DNA of 64,000 bases from Uloborus plumipes (lineage: Eukaryota; Arthropoda; Arachnida; Araneae; Uloboridae), in assembly GCA_038373865.1 (NCBI GenBank), contig JAXGGA010002359.1, positions 60,392-124,391 of the forward strand. Reading direction: 5' to 3'. The notes beneath the pieces were generated by a model that was not told the origin of the DNA, searched no databases, and saw nothing but the letters and a program-made list of their open reading frames with translations. The translations under genes and the position numbers were made by a program. Of the stretch, positions 1 through 13,402 are shown in pieces (positions within the stretch are counted from its first letter, which is position 1; each line of letters opens with the position of its first letter).

Positions 1-480
1 TGCCTCATTTGAACACATTATTTATCATGCCAATCAATGCCATCAAATAAAAATATTTAGTAATTGAAGGCTTGCACATTTGCTACTTAATTGCTCCCAC
101 TTGAAAATTTTAATCTATTTGCATCTGCATTGATTCAAGTAAACATTATTGCTGACTTTCAATAATGGTTATCTTAACTGTATTGAGATTTTGGGAAATA
201 ATATAACAGTAGCTCAGTTTGTTATATTTTGTCATAATTTGAATTTTCAGCTCATATTTGCAAAGCATTTCTCAGATAGTTGAAATTTTCTTTTCTCAAA
301 GCACTAATTTAGACAATTCTTGATCCCCCCCCCCCCCGCAAACATTGCATCCAGTGAGTCATAGAAAATCATGGATTTCAAACTCCAATTGCATCTGATA
401 CCTTGCATTTTGTAACAGTTTGTGTTTGAAGTGTTGCATAAATCTTTTTACATTTATTCAAATTGTCTACCATGCAATTA

Positions 481-1284
481 TCTATATACATAAAAGACTA
501 CTTTTGAAAACGTATGACCAGGGTAATCAATTTTCCAAACTACTGGACCAATTTTAACCATTTTTTCACCGTAGATAGCTACAGTAACAGAGAGCAGGAT
601 AAGCTATAATTTATTTCTAAAAAGCTTAGTTTAAAAAAGTTATTATGGAAAACAGTTAATTTTATGTCATTTCCCCATTAAATGATTAAATTTTCAACCC
701 ATTGTTGCAAAAATTTGGTGCCATGCAGCAACAATATTGATTGTAATCATATTGAAAATTTTGAACCAAGGCTTCTCTGGAGTAAGTATGGAATTTATTG
801 CCTTCTAAGGATTTTTATATTTATCTGAGTCAACAATCGCTAACCGGTGAAATAAAAAAAAAATTGATTTTGGCAATAGTTAGAGAATAGAAAGTGTTTA
901 TAGTCAAAAAAATTTCTAAATTAGGTACATAAGATGTTTTCACCTCACCAATGTTGTCACGAGGATAGAAACTAATAATGGGACTTATTTAACGAGCAAT
1001 ATTTGGAAATGGTTAATTTCAGTGCGATTGATACTGTAAATATATATTTATTTTAATATTCCAAGCTTATAACATTTCCTATTTACTCAAACATTATTTG
1101 TAGCTTGCTTTTTTTTTTAGCTTGCATTATTTTTTTTTATAGTTTATCCATAACATAGCCATTGTTTACAGAAGTAGCCATTATGTTTATAGATATGCAC
1201 TTTAGTGTTGGGAAATTTATGAATGAGTTTCACTAAACCACCCTACACCCACAGAAACCCGGGCAGGGCCGGGTACCCGGCTAG
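481..1284 (+). mobile_element. Non-autonomous Helitron
   Basis: It begins TCTATATACATAAAAG after an A and ends with the palindrome GCCGGGTACCCGGC, then CTAG before a T. This is the 5' TC, 3' hairpin plus CTAG and A|T insertion-site pattern of Helitrons. It is 804 bp with no coding content. Confidence 0.75.
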
Positions 1285-1845
1285 TTTCTAATAAAAGATA
1301 ATCTTTGTGAACAATTCTTCTGCTTAGACTATTTTGCAAACTTTAGCATATCTGTCCTGAATTTTAGCCCCTGTATATGTTAGTTTAGAAAAGTTATTCA
1401 CTTTTACAAAATTAAGTTTTTATCTCAATTTTACCAAAATGTGAACCATACTGAAGTAAATAGAAGTAGCATCAAATTAGAACTCCTTGCCTTGTATTGA
1501 AATCTGTTTTAGCATTTTTGTTCCCTTAAGAAAGATAGTAAATTGACTCTGTTTCCCTCGTGTTAACTTAATACATTTGTATAATACATATTGTATACTT
1601 TTTTCTGCAAAATGCAGCCTCAAAGATTCTAGTGCATCTTGTACTCAAAGCTAGTACTATAATGTCCAGTATTTGATATAAAACTGCCGCTAGCCTTCCA
1701 ATTGTCATAAAGAAGAAAAAAGTTCTGATCACAATTTTATTTTGAAAATTTTTCTTAGTCTTGGGTTTGAAATGTAATTATAAATGCTTCAAAAATATTT
1801 TTGGGGGGAAAAAATGCTTGAAAATAAAGGTGTGTTTGTGTAACC

Positions 1846-2755
1846 CAGTCAGTGGATCCCAACCTGGGGGGCGTTCACCCCTAAAGAGGCAATTTGACTC
1901 CTCAAAGGGGCAATAAATTCTTTAAGGGCAGTAGGGGGGCGATGGGTATTTAGAAGAGAAAACAGTAGTAATAAAAGGGTAGCGAAAATCGAAATTGTAA
2001 ACATGTACGAAGCCTGTTGTTCAGAGTTAAGACAATTAATCACAAGTTAAAAAATTGAAGTTCAAGAGCTTCCTCTTTGCACCTCGGATGAACCTAAGGA
2101 AGTGTTTTGTCATCCATTATCAATTACATGAATTTTCAGATTTTCAATTTATTTTCCTTCAAATGTTTAGTTTCAATGATTTAATTTCTTGAAATATGTA
2201 CTTCTGCTTTTAAAAAAGTGTGTCGATGATCTTAGTTAAATGTTACCCTTCAAATGCTTATCAGTTCGCTTTGTAAAAGTAAAATAAATTAAAGGTATTT
2301 TATTTCTTAATTAATATTTTAATAGTTTAAAAGTGATTAGTTAAAATTGCTTTATTGCGTATATTTTACTTCAAATCAAAGAAAGGTAAATTATAATTCC
2401 AACTTTCATGAGGCACTAATACGCAGGGATACTGCAGACATCCGACAAAATCTTTTGTTGGATGTCTGAATTCATAAGCTCCTAATTTTTCGCATTGAAA
2501 AAGGTTTTCCTTGTAGCACCGAAACACGTGTCTGCAGTATCCCTGCATATTAATGCCTCATGAACGTTGGAATTATAATTTGCAATTATAGCACTAAGGT
2601 ATCTATTTTCTTCAAAAAAAAGGTACTTATATTTTTAACAATATCAATGTTCACTTGCGCCAATTTATGTTTTTTTTTTTCGAGAAAGAAAGGGCGATAG
2701 ATGTCAGTCAGCGTCTTGAAGGGGCGATGAGCTCAAAAAAGGTTGGGAAACACTG
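1846..2755. mobile_element. hAT-type non-autonomous element with near-identical 8-bp TSD
   Basis: The left end CAGTGGATCCCAACC pairs with the right end GGTTGGGAAACACTG. Flanks are GTGTAACC (1838-1845) and GTGTAAAC (2756-2763), 7 of 8 identical. It hosts a fold-back insert at 2388-2581. The 64-codon frame inside is spurious. Confidence 0.65.
2388..2581. repeat. Fold-back inverted repeat, ~50-bp arms
   Basis: About 50 bases starting at 2388 (AAATTATAATTCCAAC) recur inverted, ending at 2581, with only a few mismatches. The arms include CAGGGATACTGCAGACA. The loop is about 90 bp and contains a second small inverted match (GACATCC / GGATGTC). Confidence 0.75.
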
Positions 2756-3146
2756 GTGTAAACCATAAAATCCATGCATACCTGGTGACTAATAAATACT
2801 TTCGAGGTCCTTAATTTTTTTGAAAAGGTCTTTAGAAAGTCCTTATTTTTCGTTTTGAAAAAGAAGTGGGAACCCTGTACTATCTGGTATGAGAGTAGAA
2901 TATTGTATTGCAGATCCTGCGCGTCCTTTATTTTTTTCCCATTAAGGGTTTGTTCGCTCTTATATGAGACATATTTGTTGTTTAAATGAATTGCTAATTG
3001 ATTTCCTTGAATTTTCTATGTAAATTGCCCACAATTGATTTTTTTAACTAATACATATTACTAATTATAGAATAGTATTAACTGATAAAATTTATTAAAA
3101 ATATATTATGTTATTAGTATTTTGAAACTTATGTATGCTCCGAATA

Positions 3147-4725
3147 CAGTCAAACCTTGGTCAATCTCTTTTTCCTTCCTTTGGGGTGCTCATAAATATA
3201 ATATTATAGTTTTTCAATTTTTTTGTGTAAGAAATCTTCATTTGAGCAATTCCTTCCCTGCCTGCTAGTGCTGAATTTTTATTGTTTTTACATATTATCT
3301 TTCTGTTTAAGATACATTCTGAGCTTTCAGTGTCTTAAAAATATCCCTTTGTGCTGTTAGTTTCTTTAGTTTATTTTTGTAGTGCTTTGCACACGTTCAA
3401 GAAAAATAACAACGAAGAAGTTAAGTCTGGGTTACACCTTGGTTGATTTACTGTATTGTTATATACAGTCGAACCTCCATATATCGAACTTCCACATATC
3501 GAAATTTTCCATACATCGAACTTCTAGCAAATTCACATGTTCATTACATAGAAAAACTGCTTCTATATATCGAAAAAATCTCCATATATCGAATTTTTTT
3601 GGAAGCGTAATTGGAGATTTTATTCCGCTTTTAGACATTTTACCTCACGAAAGATGAAAGTCAGGTCAGAAAAGGTCACTGCAAACCCCACTGTCAGCTG
3701 TAGATAAAGTGTGGACCCCTGGAGTGGACAAACACGTTGTTTGTCCATTCTGGAATTCCCGGATTATCCCCTCCCCAGTCGTTTTCGAATTTTGGATGCA
3801 ACCTGTCCTGTAGCAAAACCAGTTTCTATCCACCCCTTTTGTTTGGTGGTGATTCCTCTCTCTCCATGATTAGTTTCAGCGTTCATTTTTTTGATGAACT
3901 TACTGTAAAACAGGCTGTTCAGCAAGATATTCGCAGTTTTTTTTAAAAGAATGTGATCATTGCAACTACTCTTTGGATTACTGTTTTTCAATAAGTATGT
4001 ATAATATTCATTAATTTTTTCATATTAGTTCATTTTTAATTCTTAACTTTCATCAAATATGATTAGCGTATATATTAGTAATGGAGTTTCATGTGTGAAA
4101 TTTTGCTTTAATTTCAATGTTTCCGGAGTAATTTTCAAAAAACTGAGGTCCTTTCTATATATCGAAATTTCTATATATCGAATTTTTTTCCGACAATTTG
4201 CTACTTCGATATATGGAGGTTCGACTGTATGTAGAACTATCAAAACTGTATTACTATTGTTCAGATGTTAATTATTTAGGCTGATGTGTTATTGTATCAA
4301 ATGCAAACGTTTTTGAAGCTGGAAATTAAAGATGACAAGTGTTTGGCCTTTGGCCTGAGAATTCCAATTAGTTAAGCCAAGATCTATTGAAGCAAAATGT
4401 TTTGCCATTTTAAATATGTTTACAGTTATTTTCTTAGCTTATAAGTAACCATTTTGGCGAAAGTCGTGCCAAAGGTGCGTTTTTTCATAGAGCCTTTTAG
4501 TTAGCAATACAATATTTTTCAAGCTCTAAAAATAGAACATCTCAGGATCTAGTTTTTATTATTTTAGTGAAGCTCTAGTCTAGTTTTTATTGTTACAGTT
4601 GGGCTCTCAGTCTCTCATGTAAATAAGGTCAGACAGTGCAAAATCCAAGTTAGTTTTCTTTGACGCAGCAGTTATAAAGATCAACAAGCATTGTATGTTT
4701 TTGAAAGCTAAACAGGGTTTGACTG
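3147..4725. mobile_element. pogo/Tigger-like element, host of a nested copy
   Basis: The left end CAGTCAAACCTTGG and right end AGGGTTTGACTG are inverted and flanked by TA. A second TA-flanked element occupies 3466-4227. The match beyond the first 12 bases is weaker, so this outer pairing is less certain. Confidence 0.45.
3466..4227. mobile_element. pogo/Tigger-like MITE with TA target duplication
   Basis: The termini CAGTCGAACCTCCATATATC and their inverse (ending GGAGGTTCGACTG) form TIRs of about 24 bp, flanked by TA. Subterminal ATATATCGAA repeats occur at both ends. It is 762 bp and non-coding. Confidence 0.8.
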
Positions 4726-7700
4726 TATTATTTTGCTAAGTATTTGGATTTTAAAAAAGTATAAACGTTTGTTGATCACAAATGTTGGAATAAACTAAAT
4801 TTTTATTTATCCATTGGTAACTTTAATAAACAAGTATAAGTTAAACACATCTTAAGTGTTTCTTTTTGTTTTTTTAATCATGCAAATTTTATGCTCAGCT
4901 TCAAATTACTCTCATGTGCGTACTCAAGTGTGTACATAATTAACTGCATTAACTATTTAAGAAGCTTAATCCATATTATTCTTATCTTTGTGTAGTCTTG
5001 CATGTTATCAATTCTGAAAAAAATAAGATAGTTTTTGCAATATGTTTATAAAGTGCAACCTAAAAGTTTTTCATCATAAAATCGCTTTTGTATTTATTGG
5101 TTTGAAAAAAAAGACACTGGTAGTGTAAGTGTTTGTGCTAAGACTTAAGTTTTGCACAAAAATTCTCAATTTATTTGTTACCGAGTCATAAGTTTTTTAT
5201 TTTTAGACTGATTAAATGAAAAGATGTTCTTTATTGTTCAATGTTTTTGTAGTATTGCTTATTAAGTGCATCAAAATATCAATATTGTTCTAAAGAATAC
5301 TATTGACTGTAAAGGATGAGTCAAATTTTGTTCCTTTTTAAATCAAACATGCTCGTTTATAGAGGTATTTTGACGTTTTTGAAATATATCTAAAATTATT
5401 TGTCCAGGAGAAACAGGCTGAAATAGGGCAAACACATTAATTGGCCGTTTGTTACTTTTCAAAATCCGCTGTCACTTGATGCCAAGGAATTTCATGAAGA
5501 GTTTTTATACTTGAAATGTTTTTAACTCTGCAGTTACCTAAGTATTTCAAGCCAATATACGCCTTTTCAAAGTTTTTCTTGACACACTACTTGCGAGAAA
5601 TATTCATTCTATTACTTTTAATTTGTATAGTTGAAAAATAATTTTTCTTTGTTTTGAGTAAATGCAGCTAAATGATTCTCTTAGCCTAAAATGTTTCAAC
5701 TATGATGAGAGCATTATAAGGAATAAAAGCTCATTTGACCTTCATTTCTCCAACTACTGTATTTTTTTAAGTAACATTTTTGTCTAGCTTTAATTTATGA
5801 AAAATTCATTTATAGTTAATAAATGCAGTTAGAAGTTCTTTTGCACTTTGTTATATATTTTATACAGTCAAGTATGTGATGCTGTACTACTCCATAACTC
5901 TGGAGGCTGCATTTGCAATTATTTTTTCTTCTGCTCTTATGTAATAGAATACCAACAGCAGTTATATTTAGAAGTCAGTTATGCATTTCTCATTTTGAGA
6001 GTGGTGTGTGAACTTGAAATAATTCTCTCAAACTGATAATTTTCATGGTATCTGACAAAACATTGTACTGCTAAAAAGAATATACTGGCCTACATCAAGG
6101 AAATTTAACCACGGTGAAAAAAAAGTTACACTATATTGAAATGTTTTTTTATGTTTAACTATAGGAGTGATTCAAAGCAGATAAGTTAGTAGCAGATAGA
6201 ATTGAGTTAAGAGTCTTATTATTTGTATACTAATAGGGCTTATTTGCATTGTTATCTGCAAAATGTTTATCTGCACTACAGTTAATTTAACATTTTCTTT
6301 ACATACTTGCATATGGGAGCTTGATTTTTACTGAGCATTTTCACTTAAGAATTAATTGGTTGAAAAATTAATAAGTTGATCTTTGAATTTTGATGCACTT
6401 TTATCTGACATCCAACTATGGAAATGCCATGCTATGTAATATAATAATCAGAGATGCTATTAGTTAAGGAAATTTATAATTGAATATAAAATTGTTGCAC
6501 TATCAAACAATAACTTTTTTACTTTACAAGTTCATGAGGGAAATTTTCATAAAGCTAATAAATGTGAAATCAAAAACTCTGGTCTGACTAGTCGGTGCTA
6601 AAAATCCGGTCGTTAGTCACATTTTACGACCAAAAATTTTTAATCTGACCCCTACATTTCCAACCTTAGGTGCCAAATTTGGAGGATGAATTTTTAAAAT
6701 TAGTTTCCAAATGCAGTCAAATTTTGCCTTTAAAAACTCATTTTCTTTTGTATATTTTAAAGATACGCTATATCTGCTGTGAGTAGCGCACAGTAGTATA
6801 TGTCAGCATATTTAATTTTTAAAAATTGTCTGTTTAGATACACATATTAGTTGATTCAATAAAATAGCACCTAGATTGTTAGTTTTGATACCCAGAAACT
6901 TAAACTAAGCGCCATCCTGAGGCCTAGATTAAAAATTTTATTTCAAACGCTGTCTATAATATTATAAAGCCAATTTAGAACTGCAAATGGTAATTTGGTA
7001 TATTTAGGAAGCTTTTTATTGTCTGAAAATAATTCTTGTTTAGCAAGAAGTAAGACTTGCTTAAAAGTTGTTCAAGAAGTTTTATTTGAAATTAAATATC
7101 TTTTCCAACTGTTGGTGTTCAATCTTTAGGCATATACTCATCAGCCGAAATAGGAACACTGAAACAATGTACTTGCTGGTTAAGTATAAATATCTAGTTG
7201 GCCAGAAGAGTTATACAAGTTATAAAAAAGTTATCTTCAAAATTGCAAATAATCTAATCCATTAAGGTTCACACATTTAACTTTATAGAGATTCATAGAT
7301 AGTTTTAGAGTTTATCAGGTGGATCTCTATAAATCATTGTGTTAATTTTTTAGTCATAGTATGAGGATAAATCAATTTAAGTATTGGTTAACTCTGGCTA
7401 CTTAAAAACAGGTGTTCAGAGTCAAAAGGCTAGTGTAAGCACTTTTATGAAAATCGTATGCTTTTTTTACCCCAAAAAAAGGACCCCACTTAAGTTGTGG
7501 GATTTTTGCAAGAAATAGACTTGAAACTGTGCAGCAGATACGTTTGTAGAAATAAGTTGGAGTTTGTAAATTAAGAAATATTCCCAATTTTTTCGAGTTC
7601 AGTAAAAGGAAAATGAAGATAGTGCTATCATCCTTTATTGGATTTTCTCACCCAGTCTACTTGAATGTTCATTTGCTATTAGCATCTATATAAAATTGTT

Positions 7701-10700
7701 GAATACCACAAAGAGAGAATATTATCAGTTAAAAGGTGATAGTAATATAAAAGTGTTGAAATAGTATAATATTAGTTTTATAATCTTTTTTGTTCACTTA
7801 ATGTGAGTACCTTTGTTGATTGAGGCGTGGTTACATCTGCCTTACACATAATTATGATTAGAGAAATGGTATAATAAAACATTTCCCTATGAGAGGAATT
7901 CAAATTTCTTTTGTATCATATCAAATGACAACCTGTCATTTTCTACACAAAGAAATGAAGTAAGACATGCTAAGAGTTATGGCTTTGTGAGACGACTCTT
8001 CTTACCTTTCAATAAGTAATTTACCCACACTATTCCTTATCAGCTAGCTGTATTTTTTCCTAACTTACCATCTCATCTTAAGTATTCATGCTGGACACCA
8101 GAAATTGTGCTACATTGTACAGCCTAATTGATTTAACTGATTTTGCAAATACTTCCATCTTTTTCAATGCTGATGTAATCCTTGTGTTGAAAATAACAAA
8201 AATAAGGCATTTTTTAATGCATGCATAACATATAAGAGGAGAAAATAAACAATCTTAATTTACTATGCATTCAAATTATTTTGATCCAGTTTCATGGCCA
8301 CATCCTTTTTATCTTTTGTTAGCTCATGTGTCCTGCTTGTATTTGTAGCTGAGTGCATGGTAGGGAAAAAAAGGTCAACTTTTGCTTAGTTTTTTCCATA
8401 TCTTAACTTACTCATGGATTACTTGATTTTCAAGTTTCATGATATCATTACTATTGCATCATATTCAAACTTAAAAGTTTTAGCTGATGAGTGTATCACA
8501 ATCATTTTTAGTGCTTGATTCAAATGCAGTGAATTTTTTAAATAAGTTTCTTAATTCTTGTACGATATCAATTTTTCAAACTGTTAGCATCTCTGATTTA
8601 TTGCTGGCTTATTTCTTTGTCGCAGTATATACATGTATTACTACAGCCGTTAACTTATTGTGTTTAAAAGGCTTTTTAAAACCTACTTGTAGGTAATTTG
8701 TTTGTATGGATTGAAATACAAGTATTTTTAAAATCTTGAAGCAATACAATCCTTATTTGTTGAAGTACAAGTTAATTATAAAATGATTATTTCTTGGCAA
8801 AAATTGCAATAGCTCATTTAGTTACAATCTATGTCAAGTGCTTTTTTTTTTCCATCAAATTTTATGTTTGTAACTTATAATATCTTAACAGTATATTGAA
8901 AGAGGCTATAATTTTTATGATACATTTTAGTCAACTTCTGTAATTTAATTTTTTACCAAATGTTATTACACATTAAAACATTACTTCTTGTGTCATTGTT
9001 TTAAGAATACATGTCATATTTGCCAATTACTCAGCATAAGGTTAGAAGCATTCTTTTTTTTTTTTTAGATGCATTGTTAGTAATCAGTAAGATAACACTT
9101 TTAAAACATAAATACACAACTGTTTTATGAAGTAAAAATAAATAAAATCAGAGAAAAGAAAACCCATGGAATGTATGATTTTAAAGCGTATCAAATAAAT
9201 TCTCATTCGAGTTTTATTTGAAATACTCTCAATAGTTTTTGTTTTAACAAAGTTGTACCAATGTGTACTTTTGTTAAAGTGAGAAATTAGTTAATTCACA
9301 AATTCAGAGTTAAAAACAATTTTTTCTTATAATTAACAGATTTTTTAGGTTAAATTATTAAAAAATAAAAAATCCTGAAATTGGCAGGTATGACAATTCA
9401 TTTATAAATCAAAAAATGTTTATACTATTAAGATACAATTTTAGGATTTAAGTAATTCTTTACAGATGTATATATTTTATGAAAAGTCTATTACAAGTCC
9501 TTTGTTCCAATACTAAAGTGAAATAGGCTGAATTGGGTTTTAGTTGAATATCTTGGTTAGCTCTTGTCTCCTTTCTACCAGTGTCAGTAATATTTTTGTT
9601 AAGTATGTATTATTTCATCTCATAATAATTTGATGTGGCAAAATGCAAGTTTTTCGTACTTTATATTGATAAGGAAGGAATTCAAGTTTAATGGTAGCAT
9701 GTGTACAGTTCATTGTTTTAGAGTGCTGGGCTCGTTATCTATTAGTTAATTGTAAATGTAGTTGTATAACTTAATTAGGATTTCAGTTCTTTTTAATTAA
9801 TGCCATTTTTAGTGCTAATTTGAATAAAATTATTGTGCAATTGGCATTTAAAAATGATAAAATGTCATATTTTAATATGTTGAAAAAGTGAGTAAAAATT
9901 AGTATGCTTTCTTGTCATAATAAAATTTTTTACTTTTGTCATTAATAGCTGCTTCTTTATGATTTTCAGTCCGATGCACCCTATTAAAAAACAATTCTAA
10001 CTTTTGTCCCCAATGTTACCCTGAGTAACTCAACCCAAACTGATGATTGATTAGTTCTCTTGTTCACACTGAATTTTTTTAATAGCTACTAACCACTTAG
10101 TTTCAGTTCTGGATGTATCAAAATAACTATTGCAGCTATATGTTTAAAATATAGTTTTAATTGTAATAAAAGATTTTCAAAGAGTGGTTAAATGTAAAAC
10201 CTTAAAATGTAAAGTTTGAGAATATTTGAATTTTTTATGCACAAAAGGTTAAAATGATTTCAAAATTGGAAATTTTTCTTCAAATTTTTTATTTACGTTT
10301 ATTACAGAATTTTTCAAACCCTATGTTATTGTATTCTGGATAGTAAGTAGTTAAATCCTAATAGTGTAAAATTTCATTCATTCTATTTAGGGATGAGACT
10401 AACACTTGATTTAACTTTTTAGTATTGCATTCTGTTTTAACATGATTTGGTAATGCACTTCATTGTCTGTATGTAATGTTCTTAAATTTAAGTAATTTAA
10501 AGGTAATGAAAAAAGGGGAGGAAATGGGAAGGTACAAACTCAGCACAGAAAGTTATAATATTTAGATGTTGTGCTTTATAGGGTGTTGTGTAAATTTTGA
10601 CGTTTAAGATGTTAAAATTTGGTTACTATTTTAGAAATTAGTTTCTGTTGAAGAAAGTTTTATTTATTTTTTCTTCGTTGTTCGAAACTGATGGCTTGAT

Positions 10701-11888
10701 GGTTGAAAATAATTGCCGAAAGAATAAAAGCAATTTAAGGTTCTTAATGTGAATGCCAGAATGATTAATGAATAGGCTGGCAGCTTTGATAGTAAAAACA
10801 TTTTTATGCAATTTTAATGAGATTTAATATAAAATTATTTTCTGCTTATTTCTTAAGTCTACAAAGGCTATAAAAATAAGAAAAGGACATTTAAAAAGTC
10901 ATTGTTTTTACTTTTTGTGTGCAAGCTAGATCAGTGTAACCTTAAGGCAAATGATTTTAATCAAATAATTTATAAAGTCGCTGTCGGCTAATAACATAAT
11001 TTCATAATGACCATGTGCAACATCCTTTCCCATTCAAAGCAATGTCTGTGCAGAGACAACAAAGGTTTTTTTGCTATAATATAGTAATTTGGGACATATT
11101 TTAAGCTTTCCTTTGGACACCTACAATATTATTGCAGAATTTGACTTTTATTTTTTAAATATGCTGCTGCTTAAATACTATAATATATATTTTTACACAA
11201 CATGGTTTTAAGAGATTGTCATGTCTAAGTAATTTCGGGCATGAAATTTTTGCTTCTCATAAAAAAGGTTGAACGAACTGCACTGCGATATTTTCAACCA
11301 TCAGCTGGTAAGACATTAATTACAGTAATTTTTATCACAATGTAAAGCTACATATAATGGTGTGCATTCCTGTTTTAAATGCCCATATTTACGTACTTTT
11401 ATTTAAATTGACATTTTAAATTTTATAAAATGTACTGTACAAAGAATTATGTAAGAATTTTTGCTTTTTCAATCAGAATTCCTTCCTTATCACTATTCAA
11501 AATATAATTTTTAACTTAATTCCAACTTTTTGTTTCCAATGGATTTGTATGTTCCAATGTCTCTTATGTATCGTCACGATTTTCAGAAAAAGTTTGTTAA
11601 ACTAATTGAAGATGATCAAGATTATTTTTATCACTGATTTGTAATATCAGAGTAATTTTAAAGCAAAAAAATCATACTATCCTATAAGATAAAAAATGCT
11701 TGTATAACATATGGCTACCTTTAGGCTTACTAGTAAGATAGCCCTGTGTTTCTTCTAGCATTCTCATCTAGCTGAACAGAAGGTATGCAGAGTATCATGA
11801 ATTAAAACAGTACTGCATATTTAAAAGATGGCATACAGTTTGCCCTTTTTTAAATATTTGATTCATTATTTATCGCTTGATATACTTC

Positions 11889-11889
<1 letters not shown>

Positions 11890-11924
<35 letters not shown>
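11890..11924. repeat. Poly(T) tract of about 35 bases
   Basis: An uninterrupted T run followed by CCCCCG. It could be a reversed retroposon tail, but no element body is recognised next to it. Confidence 0.85.
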
Positions 11925-13267
11925 CCCCCGTAAGGATAACCAGTTTTTAATAAAAAACATCATAGGAATATAATACTCCTAAGTGAAGAACATTGTTTTA
12001 AGGTCTCAAAGCCCGGTGTTTCATCATTTGTACATTCAAAAATATTACTTCCTCACACATAGGTAAAAATATTAACTATGTCTGTTGACTTTTTGCTGTG
12101 GTAGCTAGCAAAATCTCAGACACATTCTTTGACCCGTTCTCTACCTTTCAGTATGAAACCTTAGGGTTACTATCTGAATTATAATTTCCTGGTTCCAAGC
12201 AGGTCGCAGTATTTATCTGTAATCAAAATAAGTTCAGAGGACTCGAAATGAACTTTTTTCCTATTTGTGGCTAATCTTACTGTCAACCTTCCTTTCTGGT
12301 TTAGTTGCGTTTCCACTTTTACTAAATACTAACACTGCATGAATCTCGTCTCAAAAAAAGAAATAACTTCTAAATGCAATCTCTTGTACTTATTTTTATT
12401 GAAAACCAATGTTCACTTCACAGAACTTGACTTTTAAGCTTAGATTTCAGAAGGGCTACCAATGTTGCTCTAATTTTATCTCCATACCTGGGTTTATTAT
12501 TGATTGAAAGGTTTGCTAGGTTTAAACCTTGAGGGGATTTATACTCTTTTTTTTTTTTTGTAAGTCTCTTGTATGATAAAATGAATTGGTTTTTACAGAA
12601 AAAAATTTGACAATTAGTGTCTATTAAAAATGCGGAACACTTCCATGAATGATCTTGCCCTAGTAGTCTTTAAATCTGATGGAAATTTAGATAGGGAAAA
12701 TTTTAAACAAAAATTTTGTTCTGGAGATGCTCTGCAACCAAAAGTTTTGCTTTCCAAGTCTAACAATAAGTTTTCGAACTGATTTGAGTTTTACTACTGT
12801 GCAAATGTTGTAAACACCAGGGCTGAAAAGATTAGAAATCTTTGAATTTTTTTCCTTGCAAAATTGACAAGTTTCTTTTTATTAAGTTACGTGTCTGTTA
12901 TTGACTATTGTTATTGAAGAGAAAGAAACTAAGCACTGCTTATGGTTCATAAAGTAGACCAATAATCCCCACCTGACCATCACAAATCTTGACAAAATAT
13001 TGTGTATTGCTTCTAATATGCCTGAGACTATTGGGTAAAATATTCGACTAATAAAATTTTGAAACTGGAGCAGTAATGGTTGCCTTAAGTTCAGGGGTGA
13101 AAGTTTTCATTCTTTGAATAAAAAAAAATCAAAATAAGTTTGACAGATCAATTTCGAGTTAAGTTACAGAGTAAGTTTCGAGTTAAATCACTGTAATTGA
13201 TTTTTTTTTTTTAATTTGTATTTTATGATATTTAAAAGATTGCTACTTGTTATCTAAGTTTAAATTT

Positions 13268-13402
13268 AGTGATGCAGCAGCCCATCGGCGACAGGCCAGA
13301 CTGTGCCCATCTCAGTTTTCTTACTTAGGGCTCTGAAGTGCAAGGCAGATGTTCTGGTTGGGTGGTCAACCAAACGCAGAAGCCCCCAGGGTTTAGTTCC
13401 CA
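13268..13402 (+). repeat. Possible tRNA-derived SINE fragment
   Basis: A GC-richer island in AT-rich intron. TGGTTGGGTGGTC resembles a pol III A box, and GGGTTTAGTTCCC about 35 bases later resembles a B box. No target duplication was identified. Confidence 0.3.
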
